In this document: piece after piece, positions 14,414 through 21,930 of the stretch
Numbering within the stretch: position 1 is the first letter of the stretch
Layout of the letters: each line of letters starts with the position of its first letter
Origin: DASZMJ01 sp035551935
GTDB taxonomy: Bacteria > Planctomycetota > Planctomycetia > Isosphaerales > Isosphaeraceae
Direction: 5' to 3'
Length of the DNA: 31,654 bases
NCBI GenBank assembly: GCA_035551935.1
Contig: DASZMJ010000130.1
Span: forward strand, 1 to 31,654
The notes under the pieces: model-generated
Database searches by the model: none
Seen by the model: the letters and a program-made list of their open reading frames with translations, nothing else
What the model was told of the DNA's origin: nothing
Translations under genes and position numbers: made by a program

Positions 14414-15152
14414 GGTCGATGACCTCCAGGACGAGTTCGGCGTAGGCCCTGGCCCCGCGGGACCTCGGGGCGTAATCGAGCACGCTCTTGCCGTGGCTGG
14501 GCGCCTCGGAGACCTGCACGTCGCGCGGGATCATGGCGTCGAAGACCGTCCCGTCGAAGAACCCACGGACCTCCGAGGCGACCTCGTTGGCCAGCTCGAG
14601 GACCGGGTCGAACATCGTCAGGACGATGCCGCCGATCTCGAGCCGGTGGTTGTCGCGCGCCTTGGTCTGCCGCGCCAGTTCGATGATCTGCGACAGCCCC
14701 TCCATCGCGAAGTACTCGCACTGGATCGGGATGTAGACCTCGTGCGAGGCCCCCAGCGCCGCCCGCGTGAGCTGGCCGAGCGAGGGGGGACAATCGAGGA
14801 AGATATAATCAAATCCGCTCAGCTCGCCCGCCAGTTGCTGCCGCAACGACGAGGCGCGCTGGCGGTTCGAGGCCGACAGGGCGTCGGCGTCGGCCAGGCT
14901 CAAGGAGCCGGGCAGGACCGAGAGCCTGGGCTGCGACGTCGCCGCCACGCTCTCCGCCAGGGGCTTCCCGGCCAGGAGCGGATGCCGACCGGCCGGCTCG
15001 ACGCCGAGCCCGCTGGTGGCGTTGCACTGCGGGTCGACGTCGATCACGAGCGCCGTCTTGCCCGCCTTGGCCAGGCCGGCGGCGAGGTTGATGGCGGTCG
15101 TCGTCTTGCCGACGCCCCCCTTCTGGTTCGCCACGCTGAGGATCTTGGCCAC
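14403..15152 (-). CDS. parA: Chromosome-partitioning ATPase ParA
   Basis: A Walker-type ATPase that forms a nucleoid-bound gradient and moves ParB-parS complexes. About 249 residues: deviant Walker A KGGVGKTT near the N-terminus, VIDVDPQCNATSGLG (Walker A'), FDYIFLDCPPSLG (Walker B), and the C-terminal MIPRDVQVSEAPSHGKSVLDY typical of chromosomal ParA/Soj. The start was placed at the GTG giving (M)AKILSVANQKGG, the usual family N-terminus, with AAGGA/GAGGG just upstream. An ATG 17 codons earlier (15203) has no ribosome site and adds a charged tail, but cannot be excluded. No N-terminal helix-turn-helix, so it is not a plasmid type Ia ParA. Confidence 0.95.
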   Translation of the reverse strand: MAKILSVANQKGGVGKTTTAINLAAGLAKAGKTALVIDVDPQCNATSGLGVEPAGRHPLLAGKPLAESVAATSQPRLSVLPGSLSLADADALSASNRQRASSLRQQLAGELSGFDYIFLDCPPSLGQLTRAALGASHEVYIPIQCEYFAMEGLSQIIELARQTKARDNHRLEIGGIVLTMFDPVLELANEVASEVRGFFDGTVFDAMIPRDVQVSEAPSHGKSVLDYAPRSRGARAYAELVLEVIDRES

Positions 15153-15211
15153 GTCCTTGTGCCCTCGATCGTCGGTCCGTTCCGTCTCACCCTCGACCCG
15201 CATGGCGGATC

Positions 15212-15291
15212 GGGTGGCACGCCCTGAGTCCGCGAAGGGCGTGGGGCTCGGGCGCCGCCCACGCCCTTCGCGGACTCAGGGCGTGCCACCC
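15212..15291. repeat. Perfect 34-bp inverted repeat (long hairpin)
   Basis: Arms 15212-15245 and 15258-15291 are exact reverse complements around a 12-nt loop, the longest palindrome in the window. It fills the gap between the pncB stop and the parA start, both on the minus strand. It could end pncB transcription and insulate parA, although no T-run follows. Its sequence is unrelated to the other two long palindromes here. Confidence 0.88.
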
Positions 15292-15347
15292 CGCCCCGTC
15301 ACGGCGGCGGGAATGTAGCGCGCCCCGAACTTGCTGTAAAGCTCAAG

Positions 15348-16697
15348 TCAGCGCACGCCCAGCTTCTCCGCCTCGAGCTCCAGCGCGAGGCTGTACGCCA
15401 TCGGATAGAGCGCCTGGGCGTCGGGCCCGCGGAGCACCTCGGGCAGCGATTCGAGCTGCGCGCGGCAGTGCGCGCGGACAACGTCAAGCGTGGGCAACGG
15501 GGCGACGAGCCCGCCGTCGCGGACGACCGGCACGAGCAAGGGCTCGCCGTCGGCGGGCTCGTCGGCGCGGGTGACGCGGTCGAGCGAGAACTTGCCCGAG
15601 CGGTCGCGGTAGCGGTGGACCTGCTTCGCCATCGGGTACGTTTTCTTGCCCGGGCTGAGCTTGATCCGCCCTTCCCCGTCGAGCGCCACGAGTTTGTAGA
15701 CCATCGACAACGCCGGCGCGTCGCGGCTCGTGATCAGCTCGGTGCCGACCCCGAACGCGTCGATCGGCGCGCCCGAATCGAGGAGGCCCTTGATCCGGAA
15801 CTCGTCGAGGTCGCCGCTGCCGACGACCTTGACCGCCTCCCGGTCGTTCGCGTCGAGGATCGCCCGGGCGGATCGGCTCAGGGCGCCGAGGTCGCCGCTG
15901 TCGATCCGGACGGCCTGGACCGGCGGCTCGATCGCGGCGGCGTGTCGGACGCCCGCGTCGGTATTGTACGTGTCGACGAGCAGCGTCGCCCCCGGGAAGA
16001 CCTTCGCGAAGTTCGCGAACGAGGCCGCTTCGTCGCCGAACGCCTGGACCCACGAGTGCGCCATCGTGCCGACGCAAGGGATGCCGAGCCGCCGAGCCGC
16101 CTCGACGTGGCTCGTCCCGGTAAAACCCGCGAGATAACTCGACCGCGCGCAGATCAGGCCCGCCGCCGGGCCGTGGCCGCGGCGGGCGCCGAAGTCGTAG
16201 AGCGGCCGGCCCCGGGCCGCCTCGACGCACCGCGCGGCCTTCGACGCAACGAGCGTCGCATAACCGAGCGACGCGATCAGGAACGTCTCGATCCATTGGG
16301 CCTGCGGCAACGGCGCCTCGACGCGGAGGAGCGGCTCGCCCGCGAACGCGACCGTCCCCTCGGGCATCGCCCAGACATCCCCCTCGAATCTCAACTGTTC
16401 GAGTGTCTCGAACCACCCCGGCTCGATCCCCGCGAGCGCCGGCCACGACCGGATCGCCTCGACCTGATCGCGCGAGAAGGCCAATCGCAGGAGGTCGCCG
16501 ATCGCCTGCTCCAGGCCCGCGAAGACGAGGAAGGCCCGATTCTTCGGCAGGCGGCGGACGAACAGCTCGAAGACCGCGCGCGTCTTGTCCATCCCCGTCG
16601 CGGCGTAGCCGGCCATCATCGTCAGTTGATACAGGTCCGTCACCGCGCCGAGCGCGGCCGGGTCGGGCCAGAGCGAGACGGGCGGGTCGGGCATCAT
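15348..16697 (-). CDS. pncB: Nicotinate phosphoribosyltransferase
   Basis: Converts nicotinate and PRPP to nicotinate mononucleotide (NAD salvage, Preiss-Handler route). 449 residues with family blocks: TDLYQLTMMAGYAATG (20-35), FVRRLPKNRAFLVFAGLEQ, YDFGARRGHGPAAG (167-180), GTSHVEAARRLGIPCVGTMAHSWVQAF (194-220, containing the conserved GTMAHS), LLVDTYNT and VRIDSGDLG. The double ATG at 16697 overlaps the stop of the upstream glycosyltransferase gene (ATGA), so translation is probably coupled. There is no obvious Shine-Dalgarno of its own. No signal peptide. The pairing with a membrane glycosyltransferase has no evident metabolic logic. Confidence 0.95.
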   Translation of the reverse strand: MMPDPPVSLWPDPAALGAVTDLYQLTMMAGYAATGMDKTRAVFELFVRRLPKNRAFLVFAGLEQAIGDLLRLAFSRDQVEAIRSWPALAGIEPGWFETLEQLRFEGDVWAMPEGTVAFAGEPLLRVEAPLPQAQWIETFLIASLGYATLVASKAARCVEAARGRPLYDFGARRGHGPAAGLICARSSYLAGFTGTSHVEAARRLGIPCVGTMAHSWVQAFGDEAASFANFAKVFPGATLLVDTYNTDAGVRHAAAIEPPVQAVRIDSGDLGALSRSARAILDANDREAVKVVGSGDLDEFRIKGLLDSGAPIDAFGVGTELITSRDAPALSMVYKLVALDGEGRIKLSPGKKTYPMAKQVHRYRDRSGKFSLDRVTRADEPADGEPLLVPVVRDGGLVAPLPTLDVVRAHCRAQLESLPEVLRGPDAQALYPMAYSLALELEAEKLGVR

Positions 16698-18454
16698 CGC
16701 CGGGGGTTTCCTCGGGCTCTCTCGTACAGGAACAGGTCCGTCGGCTCGGCCTGCGATCGTCGCAAGGACGGGTTGCCGAGCTCGATGTCGAGCACCGTCG
16801 GCAACGCCGCCGGCGCCTTCAGCCGGAGGCGCTCGACCCAGCCCTGCCTGGCGAGTCTGTCGCTCACCGCTCGGGCCGGGTCCTCCGCGTTCGCGAGGCT
16901 CGCCTCCTGGGCCAGCAACGCCACGTCGAGGAGGGCCCAGCGGGAATCGTCGTTGAGTCGAAAGACGGTCTCGAAGTCGGGCAGGCGCCGGGACGGTCGA
17001 TCCCACGTCGAGGCGAGGTAGAACAGCGCGGAGGGTCGCGCGAGCACGACGAGCGAATCGACCTTGTCGCCGCGTAGCCGGGGGACGAGGCGCGTCGTCA
17101 CCGCGACCCGCAGGCCGTCGGTCGGCCTGAGTAGCCCGGGACGGGGTTGGGGCTCGACGAAGGCCCAACCCGACCCGGGCGGTCCGGGACGGTGCTGGAT
17201 CGTCCTGATACGCGAGACCAAGGTCAGGAGGCAAGCGACGGCCGCGGCGACGAACAGGGCCGTGCGGAGCCGACCCATCCGCTTGCCCTCGCCCGTCAGG
17301 CCGGGCTCGCCCTTCATCTCCGCCGCGATGATCCCACCGGCGATGATCCAGCCGGCCGCCAGGACGGGGAGCCAGAGCCTCGCATACGGGTGATAGAACG
17401 GCGTGAGGATCGACAGCACGACCCACGCGACCGCCAGGAGCCTTCGAAAAGGCCCGGCGCAACGACCCGAGACGACCCAGAACAGGCACGTCCACCAGAG
17501 AAACGCCGGCCACAACGCCATCGCCGCGGTCTCGAAGAGGGCGATCCGTCCCCTCGATCTCGCGAGGCTTACCACAGCTCCCGGCGGAACTCGCCCGACC
17601 GTTGTGGCCATGGCTGTCGAGCAGGCCAGGGCCCATCCGATCGCGACCCAGGTCCATCCCCCGGAGAGAGCGACCGACTGGTCGAGTTGCGCGAGCAAGT
17701 GGGGCAGCCACGTCGACAGGCCGCCCGCGTAGCTTCGCTGGTGACGGAGCAAGGCGCGGTAGCCATCGTGGCGCTCGACGAACAGGAACCAGGGCAGATA
17801 GGACACGATGGCGACGGCCGCCGCGATCCCCAGCAAGCCGAGTGTCCGCCCCCTGCCCTTGCCCGTCCCGAACATGGCCGCCACGGCGACGATGACCCCG
17901 GCGAGCCAGCCGTTGTACTTGAGGTTCATCGCCACGCCGACGCTCACCCCCAGCGCAATCGCCCGGCCGATCGTTGGCCGCTCGAGGAACCGGCCGCCGA
18001 GGCCGAGCGCGACCAGCCAGGCCAGGAGGAACGGGGCGTCGGTCATCGCCATCCGCGCGAAGGCGACGTGTTGCCCCGACCATGTCGCCAACGCCGACGC
18101 CGCAGCCCCCGCGCCGGGTCCGAATGTACGACGGCCGAGCCAGCCCACGACCGGGATCGTCGCGATCGCGCAGAGCTCGGCCACGAAGATCGCCGAGAGG
18201 TCCGAGATGCCCCAAGGGAGGATGAGATAGCCGATCCCCACGAGGATCGGGAACCCCGGTGGCGCATAGTACGGGATCACCTTCGGGTCGAGCGACGCGA
18301 GGCCGGCGGGGTCGCTCGACCAGAGGCCGGCGATGGCGTAGATGCCCTCGTCGAAGTGCGACAGTCCGAGCCGGCCGAACGACCAGAGCCGCAACACCGC
18401 GCCGACCAGGGTGGAGATCGCGATGGCCAGGGCTTCGCGGCGCGCGGTCGTCAT
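16694..18454 (-). CDS. GT39/ArnT-type membrane glycosyltransferase
   Basis: A 586-residue GT-C fold protein. About eleven hydrophobic helices cover the first 410 residues. The first periplasmic loop has the acidic motif HFDEGIYA (D35-E36) expected for polyprenyl-phosphate-sugar-dependent transferases of the PMT/ArnT superfamily, followed by PYYAPPGFPILVGIGYL, which resembles the ArnT/GT39 substrate loop. The C-terminal 170 residues are a soluble periplasmic domain without recognised motifs. It probably transfers a sugar from a lipid carrier to an outside acceptor; donor and acceptor cannot be told. The ATG has no clear Shine-Dalgarno. Its stop overlaps the pncB start. It is divergent from the deacetylase gene across a gap with a parS-like palindrome. 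Confidence 0.85.
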   Translation of the reverse strand: MTTARREALAIAISTLVGAVLRLWSFGRLGLSHFDEGIYAIAGLWSSDPAGLASLDPKVIPYYAPPGFPILVGIGYLILPWGISDLSAIFVAELCAIATIPVVGWLGRRTFGPGAGAAASALATWSGQHVAFARMAMTDAPFLLAWLVALGLGGRFLERPTIGRAIALGVSVGVAMNLKYNGWLAGVIVAVAAMFGTGKGRGRTLGLLGIAAAVAIVSYLPWFLFVERHDGYRALLRHQRSYAGGLSTWLPHLLAQLDQSVALSGGWTWVAIGWALACSTAMATTVGRVPPGAVVSLARSRGRIALFETAAMALWPAFLWWTCLFWVVSGRCAGPFRRLLAVAWVVLSILTPFYHPYARLWLPVLAAGWIIAGGIIAAEMKGEPGLTGEGKRMGRLRTALFVAAAVACLLTLVSRIRTIQHRPGPPGSGWAFVEPQPRPGLLRPTDGLRVAVTTRLVPRLRGDKVDSLVVLARPSALFYLASTWDRPSRRLPDFETVFRLNDDSRWALLDVALLAQEASLANAEDPARAVSDRLARQGWVERLRLKAPAALPTVLDIELGNPSLRRSQAEPTDLFLYERARGNPRR

Positions 18455-18484
18455 GCCGTCGATTGAACCACAACGGGCCGTCGC

Positions 18485-18499
18485 GTTTCACGTGGAAAC
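18485..18499. other. Imperfect parS-like palindrome
   Basis: gtttcacgtggaaac has the parS core with one extra G in the right half (or, aligned on CACGTG, two outer mismatches). It is intergenic and ends eight bases before the -35 of the deacetylase promoter. Binding by ParB is uncertain. Confidence 0.4.
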
Positions 18500-18506
18500 C
18501 GGGCCG

Positions 18507-18536
18507 TTGACGCGGCGACGATCGGCCGCGTAGCGT
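18507..18536 (+). promoter_or_regulatory. Promoter of the deacetylase-like gene
   Basis: TTGACG, an 18-nt spacer and TAGCGT, ending 20 nt before the start codon. The parS-like palindrome lies immediately upstream. Confidence 0.5.
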
Positions 18537-18556
18537 GTTCGAGAAAGGAGCGCGGC

Positions 18557-19501
<945 letters not shown>

Positions 19502-19504
<3 letters not shown>

Positions 19505-19576
19505 CCCCGACGGGATTTGAACCCGTGTTGCAGGATTGAAAATCCTGTGTCCTAGACCAGACTAGACGACGGGGCC
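19502..19576 (-). tRNA. tRNA-Glu (UUC)
   Basis: The reverse strand gives acceptor GGCCCCG with CGGGGTC (one G-T pair), the CAGGA/TCCTG anticodon stem with loop TTTTCAA (anticodon TTC) and a T-arm with GGTTCAAATCC. CCA is not encoded. The discriminator position falls in the stop codon of the convergent deacetylase gene. Confidence 0.95.
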
Positions 19577-19600
19577 GGCGGTCGTTCGCGACGCTCGATC

Positions 19601-19630
19601 AATGTATTCCAGGGCCGCCGGAGGGGTCAA
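19601..19630 (-). promoter_or_regulatory. Promoter of tRNA-Glu
   Basis: On the minus strand TTGACC (19630-19625), an 18-nt spacer and TACATT (19606-19601), ending 25 nt before the tRNA. Confidence 0.45.
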
Positions 19631-19652
19631 GGGGCGACGGCGGACTGACCGC

Positions 19653-19681
19653 TTGAACTGGCCCCGGGCGGTTGGTAGGGT
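19653..19681 (+). promoter_or_regulatory. Promoter of the PfpI/DJ-1 gene
   Basis: TTGAAC, a 17-nt spacer and TAGGGT, the same -10 as the rnc promoter, ending 47 nt before the start codon. Confidence 0.5.
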
Positions 19682-19727
19682 GTGGGACGTCGCTGATCTT
19701 CAGGACGTCCGAACGAGAGGTGGACCC

Positions 19728-20288
19728 ATGACGCGCATCCTGATCCTGACCGGCGACGCGGGCGAGGCGCAGGAGATCTACTACGCCAAGTACCGCCTCG
19801 AGGAAGAAGGCTGGAACGTCGACATCGTCGCCCCGACGAAGCGCGTCTTCCAGTCCGTCGTCCATGACTTCGAGCCGAGCTGGGACACCTACGTCGAGAA
19901 GGCCGGCTACCGAGTCCAGGCCGACCTGGGCCTCGACGAGACCGACCCGGCGGCGTACGACGGCCTCGTGCTGCCCGGCGGCCGGGCGCCGGAATACCTC
20001 CGCAACAAGCCGAAGGCCGTGGCGATCGTCCGGCACTTCGTCGAGACGGGCAAGCCGATCGCGGCCAACTGCCACGGCCCCTTGCTGGTGATGGCGGCCG
20101 GCGGCGCCAAGGGCAAGACGATGACCGGCTACCCCGACCTGGAGCTCGACTTCCGGGCCGCGGGCGCGGAGTTCGTCAACCGCGACGTCGTCGTGTGCGG
20201 GTCGCTCGTGACCGTCCGGGGCTGGCCCGACAACGGCCCCTGGATGCGCGAATTCGTGCGCCTCCTGAAGGCGAGCCCGGCGCGTTGA
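19728..20288 (+). CDS. DJ-1/PfpI family protein
   Basis: A 186-residue class I glutamine-amidotransferase-like protein. The nucleophile elbow is AANCHGPLL with C115-H116, as in PfpI and YhbO; the upstream LPGGRAPEYLR is the usual second motif, and E13/E16 in GDAGEAQEIYY are near the position of the acidic partner. Family members are reported as glyoxalase III/deglycase or stress proteins, and some older ones as proteases; the exact reaction is not determined by sequence. The N-terminus MTRILILTGDAGEA is typical, with GAGAGGTGG upstream. It has its own promoter and stands alone between a tRNA and csrA. Confidence 0.9.
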   Translation: MTRILILTGDAGEAQEIYYAKYRLEEEGWNVDIVAPTKRVFQSVVHDFEPSWDTYVEKAGYRVQADLGLDETDPAAYDGLVLPGGRAPEYLRNKPKAVAIVRHFVETGKPIAANCHGPLLVMAAGGAKGKTMTGYPDLELDFRAAGAEFVNRDVVVCGSLVTVRGWPDNGPWMREFVRLLKASPAR

Positions 20289-20325
20289 GGGCGGCCGGTC
20301 CCGGTCGTCCGCGGGTCATGAGCGA

Positions 20326-20550
20326 TCAGCGATCGAGTCCGTCGTCGTCGGCCTTCACGACGGCCCGGGCCTGGGCCTGGGCCTGGGCCTGGTTCAGGAT
20401 CGCCTCGTAGACCTCTCGGCGGTGCACCGTGATGTCCTTGGGGGCGTCGATCCCGAGCCGGACCTTGTCGCCGCGGATCTCCACGACGGTGATCGTGATG
20501 TGATCGTCGATGACGATGCTCTCGTTCTTCTTCCGCGAGAGGACAAGCAT
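20326..20550 (-). CDS. csrA: Carbon storage regulator CsrA
   Basis: A 74-residue RNA-binding post-transcriptional regulator acting on GGA motifs in mRNA leaders. The core MLVLSRKKNESIVIDDHITITVVEIRGDKVRLGIDAPKDITVHRREVYEAI contains the conserved L4 and R44-type RNA-contact residues. The tail NQAQAQAQARAVVKADDDGLDR is extended. It is encoded by a near-perfect tandem hexamer (gggcct, four copies at about 20368-20392), which could vary in copy number. GAGGGG precedes the ATG. It is monocistronic with a leader of about 108 nt holding a hairpin. Confidence 0.96.
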   Translation of the reverse strand: MLVLSRKKNESIVIDDHITITVVEIRGDKVRLGIDAPKDITVHRREVYEAILNQAQAQAQARAVVKADDDGLDR

Positions 20551-20622
20551 CGGCGTGCCCCTCTGTTGCTGGCGCCTGGAGGCTACGACGCTCGGAGCGG
20601 CCCGTGCGCGGGACCGCCCGGC

Positions 20623-20641
20623 CGGTCGTTCCGAACGACCG
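20623..20641 (-). promoter_or_regulatory. Hairpin in the csrA leader presenting GGA
   Basis: An 8-bp stem (cggtcgtt/aacgaccg) with a 3-nt loop. In the minus-strand transcript the top reads TTCGGAA, placing GGA at the loop, as CsrA targets often do. The site is about 72 nt upstream of the csrA start, so autoregulation is possible but unproven. Confidence 0.35.
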
Positions 20642-20664
20642 TCCGAAGTCGAGACATCTCTTCC

Positions 20665-20692
20665 ACTTTAGCGATCGTGGCCGTACGGTCAA
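20665..20692 (-). promoter_or_regulatory. Promoter of csrA
   Basis: On the minus strand TTGACC (20692-20687), a 16-nt spacer and TAAAGT (20670-20665). Confidence 0.5.
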
Positions 20693-20764
20693 GCGACCGG
20701 GGGGTTTTTCGCGCGCGGGGCGGGAGGGTCGGTCGGAAAAAATGGGCGAATCGGGGGGATTGAC

Positions 20765-20830
20765 AGGTCCGAACCGGCTGGGGACGGGCACCTCGAAGAC
20801 TCGGAGCCCGTCCCCAGCCGGTTCGGACCT
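20765..20830. repeat. Perfect 25-bp inverted repeat (long hairpin)
   Basis: Arms 20765-20789 and 20806-20830 are exact reverse complements with a 16-nt loop. It begins 13 bp after the sigma-factor stop in that gene's direction of transcription, so it is placed like a terminator or mRNA 3'-end stabiliser. No immediate T-run follows; a TTTTTT-containing patch appears about 20 nt later. Confidence 0.85.
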
Positions 20831-20843
20831 CGGAACGGTCGCC

Positions 20844-21584
20844 TCAGTCCCGGCCGCCCTGGGTGAGCCGGCGATAGAGGTGGCCTAGGCCCAGGTCGTT
20901 GATCTCGGCCTCGATGTCCTCGGGCTCGGCCGGGTGGATGGTCTCGCGCAGCTCCTGGATCAGGAGCTCCAGGAACTTCGCCCGTGCCCGCTGGAGGGTC
21001 TTGCGGAACGCCTCGGGCGAGACCCGGGTGCCGAGCTGCTGGCCCAGCCGTTCGGCGATCTCCTCGATCGGGGCCTGGGGGTCGTTGACCCGGTGGCGGA
21101 GGACCGTCGCGTAACGGTTCTTGGGCGTGCACGCCTCGAAGGTCTCCAGCCGGAGCCAGACCCGGCGGATGACAGCCTCGCGCCAGATCCGGTCGTAATC
21201 GAGGTCGCTGGCATTGGGGTCGATCAGGTCGCCGGGCGGGAGCGACTGGAGCTTGCGGCCGCGGAAGTGGTCGATGATCAGGCGGTGCAGGACCGTGCGG
21301 ACGTAGTCGCGGAACCGGCCCTTGGTGTGGTCGGCGCCGGCGAGTTTGTGGTCGACGACCTTGGCCCAGAACTCCTGGAAGACCTCGTCGGCGAGGTTGC
21401 GGTCGCGGAGCTTGAGCCGGAGGTAGCGCTCGACCGCGTCGTGATACCTCGAGACCAGCTCCCGCATCGCGGCCTGGCCGGTGGGGCCCGGCGCGTGGGC
21501 GTTGCGGATCGTCGTCCAGCACGTCTCCAGGTCGGTCAGGTGGTCCGACGGGACGGGGGTCGCCGGTTCGCGAGAGCGGCTCAT
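20844..21584 (-). CDS. ECF-like RNA polymerase sigma factor
   Basis: A 247-residue sigma-70 family protein. Region 2 lies at about 38-110: MRELVSRYHDAVERYLRLKLRD, DEVFQEFWAKVVDHKLA, then GRFRDYVRTVLHRLIIDHFRGRK, which carries the -10 recognition helix. Region 4 is at about 150-220 (RYATVLRHRVNDPQAPIEEIAERLGQQLG, EAFRKTLQRARAKFLELLIQEL) and has an insertion-like VSPEAFRKT before the recognition helix. No anti-sigma gene is adjacent. Planctomycetes carry many ECF factors linked to Ser/Thr kinases; here the neighbour across the divergent gap is a hybrid histidine kinase. The start MSRSREP lacks a strong Shine-Dalgarno; the frame is open 61 codons further upstream. Confidence 0.85.
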   Translation of the reverse strand: MSRSREPATPVPSDHLTDLETCWTTIRNAHAPGPTGQAAMRELVSRYHDAVERYLRLKLRDRNLADEVFQEFWAKVVDHKLAGADHTKGRFRDYVRTVLHRLIIDHFRGRKLQSLPPGDLIDPNASDLDYDRIWREAVIRRVWLRLETFEACTPKNRYATVLRHRVNDPQAPIEEIAERLGQQLGTRVSPEAFRKTLQRARAKFLELLIQELRETIHPAEPEDIEAEINDLGLGHLYRRLTQGGRD

Positions 21585-21930
21585 GGCGAGGCTCGAGGCC
21601 GTGGCCCGAGGGGATCGGCGCCCCCGGGCGGTGCGCGGTTGTGCGGGTCGAGGGCCCTTGGCGCGGTCGTCCCGGGTTCCACGGGGAACGGGCGGCGGAC
21701 ATCGCCCGGCTCGGGCGGGGGCGTGACGACGCCCCCCGCGAGCGTCAGGATAGGACGGCCTCTCCATCCCAATCGACGCCGAGGGGCCGTGTCAAGTCCC
21801 CAACCGTCTGCCTTCCGACCGCGGTTGACCCGCGCGCCCCACATTGGACAAGATAGGACGTGTGACGACCACGGGCGACGGCCCCCGGGATTTGGGTCGC
21901 AACGACGAGCCGAGGGAGACGCCCGGGCGC
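21585..21930. other. Divergent intergenic region, sigma factor / hybrid kinase
   Basis: About 346 bp without a gene. On the minus strand TTGACA (21795-21790) plus 18 nt plus TGGGAT (21771-21766) could drive the sigma factor. On the plus strand TTGACC (21825-21830) plus 18 nt plus CAAGAT (21849-21854) could drive the kinases. The two -35 boxes are 29 bp apart. A parS-like palindrome lies within the sigma-factor leader. The octamer gataggac occurs twice (21750 and 21853 areas). Confidence 0.4.
21676..21689. other. Imperfect parS-like palindrome
   Basis: gttccacggggaac differs from the parS variant gttccacgtggaac by one base at the centre. An identical 14-mer occurs at 26530-26543. It lies upstream of the sigma-factor start. 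Confidence 0.4.

Noticed and set aside
15348..18491. A 1047-codon minus-strand open frame that would fuse a long N-terminal region to nicotinate phosphoribosyltransferase.
   Set aside because: The upstream half is Arg/Pro/Gly-rich shadow of the glycosyltransferase gene in another frame; pncB has its own ATG overlapping that gene's stop.
20368..20392. Tandem gggcct repeats as a CRISPR or minisatellite.
   Set aside because: Only four short units, in frame inside csrA; a simple coding repeat.
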